NCBI GenBank assembly: GCA_049273695.1 | Contig: JBASRE010000030.1 | Span: 21,983 to 85,982, forward strand | Source: UBA11740 sp049273695 | GTDB taxonomy: Bacteria > Acidobacteriota > Blastocatellia > Pyrinomonadales > Pyrinomonadaceae | Reading direction: 5' to 3' | DNA length: 64,000 nt | In this document: piece by piece, positions 26,516 through 34,521 of the stretch | Position numbering within the stretch: the stretch's first letter is position 1 | Layout of the letters: every line of letters starts with the position of its first letter | The notes under the pieces: model-generated | The model's database searches: none | What the model was told of the DNA's origin: nothing | What the model saw: the letters and a program-made list of their open reading frames with translations, nothing else | Translations under genes and position numbers: made by a program

Positions 26516-28030
26516 TTGGCCGACAAGAACGAAACAATTCAACACCCCGACGGCCGCGTCGAGCTAAAGCCCGAGGCGTTCGCCGAAATCAGCCGGAGCC
26601 CTCTGTTCAATCACGACCTGGCGCCCGTCAAGATTTCCGAACGCAACTGGACGACGTACAACTACGCCGCGCTGTGGATCAGCATGGCGCACTGCATCCC
26701 GACTTACATGCTTTCGTCGGGATTGATCAGCGCCGGCATGAACTGGTGGCAAGCGCTGATCACGATCCTGCTCGGCAACACGATCGTTCTCGCTCCGATT
26801 CTGCTGAACTCGCATCCGGGAACGAAGTATGGAATTCCCTTCCCGGTCTTCGCGCGCGCGTCCTATGGAACGTACGGATCAAATTTGCCGGCGCTGATGC
26901 GCGCGATTGTCGCCTGCGGCTGGTTTGGAATTCAGGCGTGGATTGGCGGCGAAGCGCTGCATGTGTTCTTCCGCGCGATCATCCCCGGCTGGCAGACGCT
27001 GCTCGGCGGGCCGATCGGCGGTCACATGACGACCGAGTGGATTTCATTTCTGCTGTTTTGGGGAATGAACATCTTCATTATTTATCGCGGCATGGACTTG
27101 CTGCGAAAGGTCGAAAACTGGGCGGCGCCGTTTGTCTTAATCATGACGGCGCTGCTGCTGGGCTGGGCGATTTGGAAAGCGGACGGCCTCGGTTATTTGC
27201 TGACGCAACAAAGCAAGTTTCAGACGGTCGGAGAATTTTGGAAGATTTTCATTCCCTCATTGACTGCGATGATCGGGTTCTGGGCGACGCTCAGTTTGAA
27301 CATGCCGGATTTCACCCGTTTCGGTCGCAGCCAGAAAGAACAGGCCGTCGGCCAGGTCGTCGCCCTGCCGACAACGATGACCGTGTTCGCGGCGATGGGC
27401 GTCATGATTACTTCGGCGGCGGTCGTGATCTATCCCCACATGAGGCCCGAAGATCTCTGGGATCCGATGAAGCTCGTCAGCCAGTTTCAGAATGTCGTTG
27501 TCATCGCGATCTCAATGTTCACGGTTGTCGTGGCCACTCTCGCGGTTAACATCGCGGCGAATGTTGTCTCGCCGGCGAATGATTTCGCTAATGCATTTCC
27601 GCGCTGGATTTCCTTTCGTACCGGCGGCTTAATTACCGGCATCATCGGCATCCTGATGCAGCCGTGGCGTCTGCTGGCGGATCCTTCCGGCTACATTTTT
27701 AGTTGGCTGGGAGGCTATTCCGGCGGTCTCGCTTCGATTGCCGGTGTCCTGATCATCGACTACTGGCTTGTGCGGAAGAAGCGTTTGGAGCTCGGCGACT
27801 TGTATCGCACTCGCGGTCTCTACAAGTACACGGGCGGCTGGAATTGGCGGGCGGTGGTGGCCACGCTCATCGGCTGCGCGGTCGCCTGGATTGGGCTGCT
27901 TATACCGAAGCTACGAGTGCTGTACGACTACGCATGGTTCGTTGGCTTTGGCGCGTCAGCACTCGTGTACTGGGCACTGATGACGCTGATCCCACCGCCT
28001 CAGATTGTGCCGCAAAGCGAACCGGCCTAA
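26516..28030 (+). CDS. NCS1-family nucleobase/hydantoin:cation symporter
   Basis: Polytopic membrane protein of 504 residues with about twelve hydrophobic segments. Typical NCS1 features: a charged N-terminus ending PVKISERNWTTYNYAALWIS, the GIPFPVFARASYGTYGSNLP segment and SLNMPDFTRFGRSQKEQ. It would import uracil, hydantoin, allantoin or a similar ring. Its position between dihydropyrimidinase and beta-ureidopropionase favours a pyrimidine or hydantoin. The start is TTG at 26516 with no strong ribosome-binding site, suggesting coupling to the SIMPL gene. Confidence 0.9.
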   Translation: MADKNETIQHPDGRVELKPEAFAEISRSPLFNHDLAPVKISERNWTTYNYAALWISMAHCIPTYMLSSGLISAGMNWWQALITILLGNTIVLAPILLNSHPGTKYGIPFPVFARASYGTYGSNLPALMRAIVACGWFGIQAWIGGEALHVFFRAIIPGWQTLLGGPIGGHMTTEWISFLLFWGMNIFIIYRGMDLLRKVENWAAPFVLIMTALLLGWAIWKADGLGYLLTQQSKFQTVGEFWKIFIPSLTAMIGFWATLSLNMPDFTRFGRSQKEQAVGQVVALPTTMTVFAAMGVMITSAAVVIYPHMRPEDLWDPMKLVSQFQNVVVIAISMFTVVVATLAVNIAANVVSPANDFANAFPRWISFRTGGLITGIIGILMQPWRLLADPSGYIFSWLGGYSGGLASIAGVLIIDYWLVRKKRLELGDLYRTRGLYKYTGGWNWRAVVATLIGCAVAWIGLLIPKLRVLYDYAWFVGFGASALVYWALMTLIPPPQIVPQSEPA

Positions 28031-28061
28031 TATTCAACCCCAAAATCAAACGGAGTCTTAT

Positions 28062-28931
28062 ATGCCAAGAACAGTAAAATGCGGATTGATTCAGGCACAC
28101 AATGCGGGGCCGACTGATGCGTCGATTGAAGAGATCATACGGCTCAACGTTGAAAAGCATGTCGCGATGATCGAGGACGCCGCGAAGCAGGGCGTGCAGA
28201 TTCTTTGCATGCAGGAAGTCTTCACGACACCCTACTTTTGTGCCGAGCAGCAGACGCGCTGGTACGACGCGGTCGAGAAAATTCCCGACGGGCCGACGAC
28301 GAAGTTGATGCAGGAGATCGCTCGCAAGCACAACATGGTGATCGTCGTCCCGATTTACGAGGAAGAGATTACCGGTATTTACTACAACACCGCGGCGGTG
28401 ATTGATGCTGACGGCAAGTACCTGGGCAAGTACCGCAAGAACCACATCCCGCACGTTAATCCCGGCTTCTGGGAAAAGTTCTATTTCCGGCCGGGTAATC
28501 TCGGGTATCCGACGTTCGACACGGCCTACGCGCGCATCGGCGTTTACATCTGCTACGACCGGCACTTCCCCGAAGGCGCGCGCGCGTTGGGATTGAACGG
28601 CGCCGAGATTGTCTTCAATCCTTCGGCCACCGTCGCGGGCTTGTCGGAATATCTTTGGAAGCTGGAACAACCCGCGCATGCCGTCGCGAACGGATATTTC
28701 GTTGGCGCAATTAATCGAGTCGGGCACGAGCAGCCTTGGGACATCGGCGAGTTCTATGGCCAGAGTTACTTCTGCGATCCGCGCGGGCAAATCATCGCGC
28801 AAGCGCCGCGCGACGAAGACGCGCTCGTCGTCGCGGATTTGGATCTCGACCTGATTCGTGAGGTCCGCAACACCTGGCAGTTCTTCCGTGACCGCCGGCC
28901 GGATTCGTACGGGCAATTGGTGGCTGATTAA
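28062..28931 (+). CDS. Beta-ureidopropionase (N-carbamoyl-beta-alanine amidohydrolase), nitrilase superfamily
   Basis: 289 residues from the ATG at 28062 (GGAG at 28052-28055). The nitrilase triad is visible: Glu52 (QEVFTTPYF), Lys126 (YRKNHIPH) and Cys164 (YICYDRHFPE). The HVNPGFWEKFYFRPGN and FVGAINRVGHE segments match the N-carbamoyl-beta-alanine/N-carbamoyl-D-amino acid group. It would convert N-carbamoyl-beta-alanine to beta-alanine, CO2 and ammonia, the third step after PreA and dihydropyrimidinase. An upstream in-frame extension to 28005 overlaps the permease gene and is less likely. Confidence 0.92.
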   Translation: MPRTVKCGLIQAHNAGPTDASIEEIIRLNVEKHVAMIEDAAKQGVQILCMQEVFTTPYFCAEQQTRWYDAVEKIPDGPTTKLMQEIARKHNMVIVVPIYEEEITGIYYNTAAVIDADGKYLGKYRKNHIPHVNPGFWEKFYFRPGNLGYPTFDTAYARIGVYICYDRHFPEGARALGLNGAEIVFNPSATVAGLSEYLWKLEQPAHAVANGYFVGAINRVGHEQPWDIGEFYGQSYFCDPRGQIIAQAPRDEDALVVADLDLDLIREVRNTWQFFRDRRPDSYGQLVAD

Positions 28932-28954
28932 CTGTCCAGACAATAAGAGCAACC

Positions 28955-29263
28955 ATGATTGAACGAAAGACAGACTTGTTTGCCCTGCTGGCTGAACATC
29001 AAGAGGAACTCAGGCGGTTTGGCGTAAGACGTTGGGGCTTATTTGGATCCTTCAGAAGCGGTAAGCAGACCGACAGGAGTGACGTCGATATTCTGGTTGA
29101 GTTCGAACAAGGGAAAAAGTCTTTCGACAACTTCATGCGGCTGGCAGCCTTTCTCGAGCAAAAGATTGGGCGACGCGTGGAACTTGTTACACCTGAATCG
29201 TTAAGCCCGCACATTGGCCCGCATATTTTGCGCGAGGTGGAGTATGCCTCCAGTAGTAGCTGA
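28955..29263 (+). CDS. MNT-type nucleotidyltransferase (MntA-like), partner toxin missing
   Basis: 102 residues with the minimal nucleotidyltransferase motif GSFRSG (from residue 31) and SDVDIL (Ser42, Asp43, Asp45) used for Mg/NTP binding. In MntA-HepT toxin-antitoxin pairs this protein AMPylates and neutralises the HEPN RNase HepT. Here the usual overlapping second gene is absent: an ATG at 29244 opens MPPVVAEFLELN and stops at once. MPP-type starts are common in HepT, so this may be a vestige, but 12 codons cannot prove it. Confidence 0.8.
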   Translation: MIERKTDLFALLAEHQEELRRFGVRRWGLFGSFRSGKQTDRSDVDILVEFEQGKKSFDNFMRLAAFLEQKIGRRVELVTPESLSPHIGPHILREVEYASSSS

Positions 29264-29325
29264 GTTCCTTGAGCTCAATTGATTCCGCGTTTTCTTGAAA
29301 TTCTAGCGGCGGAACGAAACCAGGA

Positions 29326-29712
29326 ATGACTGACCGAGAGCGAATCTCTTCCGGCGCGAAATGGGAACCGATTGTTGGCTATTCACGCGCGGTGAAAGTT
29401 GGTAATCGAATTTACGTCACCGGCACAACCGCAATCGATGACCACGGTGAACTCGTTGCGCTCGACGACGCTTACGGACAAGCACGGCAATGTCTGGTCA
29501 ACATTGAAAAGGCTTTGCAGCGCCTCGGGGCCGGCTTCGAACACGTCGTGCGCACGCGCATGTTCGTCACTGACATTTCGCGTTGGGAAGAATACGGTCG
29601 CGCGCATGGAGAAGTCTTTAGCAGCATCATGCCGGCAACATCGATGGTTGAAGTGAGCGCGCTAATCGATCCGCGGATGCTGATTGAAATCGAAGCCGAT
29701 GCGGAAATTTAA
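29326..29712 (+). CDS. RidA/YjgF family protein
   Basis: 128 residues with the RidA fold signature: VGNRIYVTGTTA, QARQCLVNIEKALQRLGAG, VRTRMFVTDI and EIEADAEI. The conserved arginine of the active cleft is present in VRTRMFV. RidA proteins hydrolyse reactive enamines/imines formed by PLP enzymes; RutC of the Rut pyrimidine pathway belongs to the same superfamily. Its position between beta-ureidopropionase and the PreA-like gene suggests service to pyrimidine or amino acid catabolism (inference). Confidence 0.85.
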   Translation: MTDRERISSGAKWEPIVGYSRAVKVGNRIYVTGTTAIDDHGELVALDDAYGQARQCLVNIEKALQRLGAGFEHVVRTRMFVTDISRWEEYGRAHGEVFSSIMPATSMVEVSALIDPRMLIEIEADAEI

Positions 29713-29714
29713 AA

Positions 29715-30189
29715 GTCTCAGGTCTCAAGTCTCAGGGGTCTCAGGTTTATGAGTAGTATCCAGAAATTTGAAGATATTGAAGCTTGGAAGTTGGCGCGTG
29801 CGCTTGCGAATCGCATCTACGATGTAACGAGCAAATCTGACTTCAGCCGCGATTACGGCCTGCGAGATCAAATCCGCCGAGCTTCGATTTCAATAGTGTC
29901 AAACATTGCCGAAGGCTTTGAACGCGATGGAGACAGAGAGTTTCTTCAGTTCCTGTTCGTTGCGAAAGGTTCGTGCGGCGAAGTTCGCGCGCAACTCTAC
30001 CTCGCCTATGATCGGAAGTATTTAACCGAAGACGAGTTTGGCGAACTTACTCAAAAGACACTGCAACTTAGCCGAATGATCGCTGGTTTGACTAAGTATC
30101 TCCGCCAATCACAGATAACAGGAAAGAAATACAAGGTGGCCAGTCAGCTGTCTTAAGTTTTTTGAGACTTGAGACCTGAGATCTGAGAC
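29715..30189. mobile_element. Inverted heptad-array element (GTCTCAR type) carrying a four-helix-bundle gene
   Basis: The left arm (29715-29744) reads GTCTCAG, GTCTCAA, GTCTCAG, GG, GTCTCAG. The right arm (30162-30189) reads TTGAGAC, TTGAGAC, CTGAGAT, CTGAGAC, the inverted form. Between the arms lies only the four-helix-bundle gene, whose ATG is 5 nt inside the left arm and whose stop is 6 nt before the right arm. The unit sits between ridA and the PreA-like gene. Mobility is inference; no transposase or target duplication is evident. Confidence 0.7.
29749..30156 (+). CDS. Four-helix-bundle protein (23S rRNA IVP / S23 family)
   Basis: 135 residues, all helical. Family hallmarks are clear: FEDIEAWKLARALANRIYD near the N-terminus, then DYGLRDQIRRASISIVSNIA, EGFERDG and FLFVAKGSCGEVRAQLYLAY. 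This family was first seen in intervening sequences of 23S rRNA and includes relatives of Avd, the accessory protein of diversity-generating retroelements. Here it is free-standing, with no rRNA or reverse transcriptase nearby. The start at 29749 is 5 nt after the left heptad array, so part of the array acts as its leader. Confidence 0.88.
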   Translation: MSSIQKFEDIEAWKLARALANRIYDVTSKSDFSRDYGLRDQIRRASISIVSNIAEGFERDGDREFLQFLFVAKGSCGEVRAQLYLAYDRKYLTEDEFGELTQKTLQLSRMIAGLTKYLRQSQITGKKYKVASQLS

Positions 30190-30207
30190 CTTTGTCAGGA
30201 GCAAATC

Positions 30208-31308
30208 ATGGACCTTTCAATTACAGTTAACGGAATCAAATTCCCCAACCCTTTCCTTTTAGGTTCTGGCCCGCCGGGAACTAATGCGCGCGTGCTTGCG
30301 AAGGCGTACGACGCCGGCTGGGGCGGCGCGGTCGCCAAGACCGTCAGCCTCGAGTCGAGCAAAGTCGTCAACGTGGTGCCGCGGTACGGCAAGCTCCGCT
30401 CGCGCAACAACGGCGAAGTGATCGGATTTGAAAACATCGAACTGATTTCTGATCGACCGATCGACGTTTGGCTGGAAGAGTTCCGGCAAGTGAAAAAGGA
30501 CTATCCCAACAACATCCTGATCGCCTCGATCATGGAGGAGTACACCAAAGAGCGTTGGCAAGAGTTGACAAAGAAGGTTCAGGACACCGGCGTTGACGCT
30601 TTCGAACTGAACTTCTCATGTCCGCACGGCATGACCGAACGCAAGATGGGTTCTGAGATGGGTGAACATCCCGATCTCACTGAAGAAGTCACCAGTTGGG
30701 TGAAGGAAGTCGCCACGATTCCAGTTTGGGCGAAGATGACGCCAAATATTACTAACATCCGTGAACCCGCGCTGGCGGCAGTGCGCGGCGGCGCCGATGG
30801 AATCTCAGCCATCAACACGATCCTTTCCGTCATCGGCGTAAATCTTGACACGCTGCGGCCGATGCCCACGGTTGAGGGCTACACAGTTCCCGGCGGTTAC
30901 TCGGCGCAAGCTGTGAAGCCAATCGCGCTTCGGATGGTCAGCCAACTCGCGCTCGGTCTCTCGAAAGAAACTTCGATCAGCGGCATAGGCGGCGTGGAAA
31001 CCGCTCACGATGCGATCGAGTTCATGCTGCTCGGGGCTTCGACCGTACAAATCTGCACCGGCGTCATGCTTCAGGGCGTGAAGATGGTCGATGAGCTGCA
31101 GGATGGCCTGGCGAAATTCATGACCGACAAAGGCTTCAACTCGGTCGAGGAAATTGTCGGCAAGAGCCTGCCGTACTTCTCAACGCACATGGAGCTTGTC
31201 GCGCGCATGAAGGAAGCGAAGCGCCATAAAGCCGGTGAAGCCGCGCGCGACAACGAGTGGGCGCAGAAAGATATTACCGAAAAGACCGCGGAGCTTACGT
31301 CGAATTGA
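30208..31308 (+). CDS. preA: PreA-like dihydropyrimidine dehydrogenase subunit, no ferredoxin domain
   Basis: 366-residue flavin (FMN) TIM-barrel enzyme of the dihydroorotate/dihydropyrimidine dehydrogenase family. The catalytic Cys138 in ELNFSCPHGMTERKMGSEMG is the PreA/DPD signature. It reduces uracil or thymine to the dihydro form. Escherichia coli PreA is about 411 residues with a C-terminal two-[4Fe-4S] ferredoxin domain; here the C-terminus is charged and cysteine-free, so the electron path must differ. No preT is present in this window. It is the first enzyme of the pathway continued by the dihydropyrimidinase and beta-ureidopropionase genes. Confidence 0.9.
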   Translation: MDLSITVNGIKFPNPFLLGSGPPGTNARVLAKAYDAGWGGAVAKTVSLESSKVVNVVPRYGKLRSRNNGEVIGFENIELISDRPIDVWLEEFRQVKKDYPNNILIASIMEEYTKERWQELTKKVQDTGVDAFELNFSCPHGMTERKMGSEMGEHPDLTEEVTSWVKEVATIPVWAKMTPNITNIREPALAAVRGGADGISAINTILSVIGVNLDTLRPMPTVEGYTVPGGYSAQAVKPIALRMVSQLALGLSKETSISGIGGVETAHDAIEFMLLGASTVQICTGVMLQGVKMVDELQDGLAKFMTDKGFNSVEEIVGKSLPYFSTHMELVARMKEAKRHKAGEAARDNEWAQKDITEKTAELTSN

Positions 31309-31384
31309 GCTTTTTCGGTCAGATGGCGCGCCTGCACAAATAACGCAAGAAAATATCTAGTGATTACGGGCGACCCGCTATACA

Positions 31385-31837
31385 ATGCCGCCCGCGATGT
31401 TGCCTCAAACTGCCCTCTCGCCGATAGCGACGCTATTGCGTGATCGCAGGTTTGGATTGTTACTGACTGGAGCTTTGACGCTCAACGTCGCGGCTATCGC
31501 GCTGCACCTCCCAAGTTGGCAATGCGCGTTTCTACAAGTGACAGGTCTTCCCTGTCCGGGATGCGGCTTGACGCGAGCCTGCTTGCTGTTGCTTAAGGGT
31601 GACGTTGGAAAATCGGTTCAGTTTCATGCATTTGCGCCAATCTTTGTCCTGTTCGTCGCTATCCTGATTATTTGCACGCTTCTTCCGAGGACCGTAACCG
31701 AGCCGTTCATCGATAAAGCAGAGTCACTGGAACGGCAGACTCGCATAACGCTAATAATTCTGGTTGGTCTAATTCTCTACTGGCTCACTCGATTGCTTTT
31801 GTTTCCGACAGCGTTCTCGCAGCTAGTCCGAGGTTAA
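31385..31837 (+). CDS. DUF2752 membrane protein
   Basis: 150 residues with three to four hydrophobic segments and the DUF2752 signature TGLPCPGCGLTRACLLLLKG at about residues 53-72 followed by a conserved HAFAP. The cysteines and the GLTRA motif are the family's hallmark; the function is unknown. An ATG at 31397 is an alternative start. Confidence 0.8.
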   Translation: MPPAMLPQTALSPIATLLRDRRFGLLLTGALTLNVAAIALHLPSWQCAFLQVTGLPCPGCGLTRACLLLLKGDVGKSVQFHAFAPIFVLFVAILIICTLLPRTVTEPFIDKAESLERQTRITLIILVGLILYWLTRLLLFPTAFSQLVRG

Positions 31838-31876
31838 GACGTTTTTCACTAATCGCCTGACTTAAGGAGAAACGAA

Positions 31877-32143
31877 ATGGGAATACTCGTTTGGATAGTG
31901 CTTTTAGGATGTATCATCTGCCAGATTATCGTTGCCATCAAGATTTTCCAGAATGACGGCGCACTCAAAGGAATAATCGCGCTGATCTGCGGACTGTTTG
32001 GTCTCATCTGGGGATGGATGAATGCGGCGAGGCTCGGCGTCAAGAACATCATGATCATCTGGACGCTGCTGATCGTTGTCTACGTTATTCTCGGCGCAAT
32101 AGGCGGATTTAACTTCAGTGTTGGGACACCTACTACTCCGTAA
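31877..32143 (+). CDS. Small membrane protein
   Basis: 88 residues with three hydrophobic segments (about 2-20, 34-52, 58-78). AAGGAG ribosome-binding site at 31864-31869 precedes the ATG. It resembles short DUF-type membrane proteins that lie beside DUF2752 genes, but I cannot name a family. Confidence 0.6.
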   Translation: MGILVWIVLLGCIICQIIVAIKIFQNDGALKGIIALICGLFGLIWGWMNAARLGVKNIMIIWTLLIVVYVILGAIGGFNFSVGTPTTP

Positions 32144-32167
32144 TTCGAAAACAGAGTTGTCGTTGTG

Positions 32168-32195
32168 GGCCGCTCTGAATCGTCACTGAGCGGCC
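32168..32195 (+). terminator. Hairpin after the small membrane protein gene
   Basis: A perfect 8-bp stem GGCCGCTC/GAGCGGCC with a 12-nt loop lies 25 nt after the stop codon. There is no T-run, so it may be a transcript end-stabilising hairpin rather than a full terminator. Confidence 0.4.
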
Positions 32196-32331
32196 ACCTC
32201 TCAATCAAATTTGGCGACACTGCCGCGCGATCTGAAGGGGCTTCCAAAGCCTGTATCAGTCTAGCGGTGATTCATGTTCGTGCGATGGACTTGGTGCGCA
32301 CGAGACGACCGAACATCCTCAAAGAGGTTAA

Positions 32332-33183
32332 GTGACCTACACGCAATTCCAACAGCCACCATCCGCACCCCACCAATACAAGCCCTTCGTGTCGGCGCAC
32401 AACCTCGCGCGGCTCGTTAATGTTCTGTTAATCGTCGGCGCGGTGATCAGTCTGCTGACGATACCGTCGCACGTGCTGGATCTATATGTGCAGCCCTTCG
32501 GAGAAGATCAGGAGATATCGGATAACCCTTCCGGGTTTCTCGCGCTCGCTTTGACGGGCGTGCTCGGCCTGACGGCGGTCGCCGTTTACATCGCCACCGT
32601 TGTTGTTTTCCTCATGTGGCTTTATCGCGTGAGCAACAACGTCGTGGCGTTTGGTGCGCCGCGCCAGACTTCGGCCGGGTGGGCCGTTGGCAGTTTCTTT
32701 GTGCCGATCGCAAATCTCTTCATACCCTACCAGGCTATTAGGGAGATCTGGCAAAAGAGCGACCCAACCCCAACCGATGCATTCTCCTACGTAATGTCTC
32801 CACCCGGTTTCTTTCCGGCCTGGTGGGGATTCTGGCTGGCCTCGAACGTTACCAGCAATATCTACTTCCGCATGACAATGGCCGAGGCGCCAGTTGAAGC
32901 CTCAGGTATGGTAGGAATTCTGAGTGAGGTCCTCTCGATTGCTGCCGCCTTCTTCGCGATTCAAGTCGTTAAAGCGATTGATCGACGACAGGACGAGCGC
33001 GCTCGGAACCTGCAACAAGTTTTTCCCGCACCGCCGCCGCCGCCGGTTTTTGAGAATCGCGAGTCGCGGCCGGCGGCAGGTGAAACGATGCCGGCCGCAG
33101 GTAGTGCTACGACACCCTCCGAAACGTCAGGTTTACAGTCATCCAGCAACACCACAGATCTGAAACCACCGAACGACAGTTAA
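32332..33183 (+). CDS. DUF4328-type membrane protein
   Basis: 283 residues. Membrane segments near 28-48, 70-100 and 125-215 carry the DUF4328 features FLMWLYRVSNN, SAGWAVGSFFVPIANLFIPY and QAIREIWQKSDP. The C-terminal 65 residues are Pro/Ala-rich and disordered. Start is GTG after AAAGAGG. Function unknown. Confidence 0.78.
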   Translation: MTYTQFQQPPSAPHQYKPFVSAHNLARLVNVLLIVGAVISLLTIPSHVLDLYVQPFGEDQEISDNPSGFLALALTGVLGLTAVAVYIATVVVFLMWLYRVSNNVVAFGAPRQTSAGWAVGSFFVPIANLFIPYQAIREIWQKSDPTPTDAFSYVMSPPGFFPAWWGFWLASNVTSNIYFRMTMAEAPVEASGMVGILSEVLSIAAAFFAIQVVKAIDRRQDERARNLQQVFPAPPPPPVFENRESRPAAGETMPAAGSATTPSETSGLQSSSNTTDLKPPNDS

Positions 33184-33194
33184 GGTCTGCGGAA

Positions 33195-33733
33195 TTAGCT
33201 GAACTGCGCGTTACGACCAGCGCTGAGTCTTTTCAGGAGCCGGAACGAACTGAAAATCCTGTCGGTCAATGGTGACAAAGGTTTGCCAGTGGGAGCGATT
33301 GACATTATCTGGATCAGTCTGCCCTCGACAAAAAAGAGGCGACACCGCATGTGGTAAGGTTGCCCCTCGGCTTCGAACTCCAGACCCTCATAACCCTCGA
33401 GCACGATCTTTTTTCCGACACCAGTCTGGACTTAGTCCTGGTCAAACCTCCGTTCTTCGCAGCATGCAAAACATCGCGAAGCGGCACGGTTGGCTCTTCA
33501 TGAAAATCGGTAATCGCAAACATCACGCCTGAACTGCCACCGAGATCAACTGAATAAAAATGGATTTCCTCAATGGGCTTCTCACCTGGTTCTTTTTCGA
33601 AGACGGGTTTTGTAGGCGCTGTAACTGCAAATCCATCTTCCGGATATTCGTAGGTCTTCCAGGTTGATGTCTGACAGAAAACCACGGCCGTCCCAATCAG
33701 AACAATCATGAAGCTTCGACACAGAGTTTTCAT
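33195..33733 (-). pseudogene. Secreted protein gene with a single-base frameshift
   Basis: The first frame (from 33733) gives a signal peptide and WKTYEYPEDGFAVTAPTKPV through VLHAAKNGGLTRTK. A -1 shift near 33428-33436 moves to the frame giving TGVGKKIVLEGYEGLEFEAEG, HMRCRLFFVEGRLIQIMSIA and FSSFRLL. Together these make one domain of about 179 residues; the 539-nt span is one base short of whole codons. The composite resembles the 51006-51590 protein (FRILFPGPAQVD, GRLGTEF, RRFFDSF). It is either decayed or a sequencing error. Confidence 0.7.
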
Positions 33734-33748
33734 CGCTGCTCCTTTTTG

Positions 33749-34516
33749 TTACTCGAATTCAGCCACAACCGGCGCGTGATCCGACGGACGCTCCCAACCG
33801 CGCGGCTCTTTATCAATCCAGGTGTTCACACTTCGCGAGGCTAACGGCGCCGAAACCCAAACGTGATCGATCCGCAGGCCGAGGTTGCGCCGGAACGCCC
33901 CCGCGCGATAGTCCCACCACGAATAATGCCCGGCCGCTTCGGTGTGCATGCGAAAAGTGTCGGTGAAGCCCCAGTCTTTGATGTGCTGAAGCGCTTCTCT
34001 TTCCGGTGGGCTGAATAGGATCCGGTTTTGCCACAGACGCGGGTCATGCACGTCGCACTCTTCCGGCGCGACATTAAAGTCTCCGCAAAGCAGAACCGGA
34101 GTGGACCTATCGTAACTTTGATCGAGCAACTCGCGCAGACGCTGCATCCACTTCAGTTTGAATTGAAACTTCTCCGAGCCGACGACCTGCCCGTTCGGGA
34201 TGTACACATCGACGACGCGAATCCCCGCGACGTCGGCCGCCAACAAACGCGAATGACTGGTGGCATCGTCTTCGGGATAGCCGCGCTGAACTGAGGCGCA
34301 TCCGGCTTGCGAAAGGATCGCGACCCCGTTGTAGCTCTGCTGCCCAAACAGCACGCAGTCATAACCGGCTGCTTTGATTTCGAGCCGTGGAAACTTATCG
34401 TCAGAACACTTTGTTTCCTGCAGGCAAAGAACGTCCGGCTTCTCTTTTTCCAGCCAGCGGGTGACGTGCGGCAAGCGCGCGAGGATTGAGTTGACGTTCC
34501 AGGTAGCGATCTTCAT
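33749..34516 (-). CDS. xthA: Exodeoxyribonuclease III (ExoIII/AP endonuclease family)
   Basis: 255 residues from ATG 34516 (MKIATWNVNSI). Conserved blocks of the endonuclease/exonuclease/phosphatase fold are present: LCLQETKC, LLCGDFNVAP, RIDHVWVS and PSDHAPVVAEF, including the catalytic Asn, Glu, Asp and His. It repairs abasic sites and removes blocked 3' ends. It begins 5 nt after the TPR gene, so the two are likely co-transcribed. A 34-nt copy of its 5' coding end lies at 36014-36047. Confidence 0.94.
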   Translation of the reverse strand: MKIATWNVNSILARLPHVTRWLEKEKPDVLCLQETKCSDDKFPRLEIKAAGYDCVLFGQQSYNGVAILSQAGCASVQRGYPEDDATSHSRLLAADVAGIRVVDVYIPNGQVVGSEKFQFKLKWMQRLRELLDQSYDRSTPVLLCGDFNVAPEECDVHDPRLWQNRILFSPPEREALQHIKDWGFTDTFRMHTEAAGHYSWWDYRAGAFRRNLGLRIDHVWVSAPLASRSVNTWIDKEPRGWERPSDHAPVVAEFE

Positions 34517-34521
34517 GCAGA

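Noticed and set aside
27900..28952. 350-codon open frame on the minus strand
   Set aside because: Antisense to the beta-ureidopropionase gene and the end of the NCS1 permease gene, both of which have full family motifs.
29749..30156. Possible diversity-generating retroelement
   Set aside because: The four-helix-bundle protein is Avd-like only at family level; there is no reverse transcriptase or template repeat nearby.
33195..33404. Separate 69-codon gene
   Set aside because: It is the C-terminal half of the frameshifted secreted protein gene starting at 33733.
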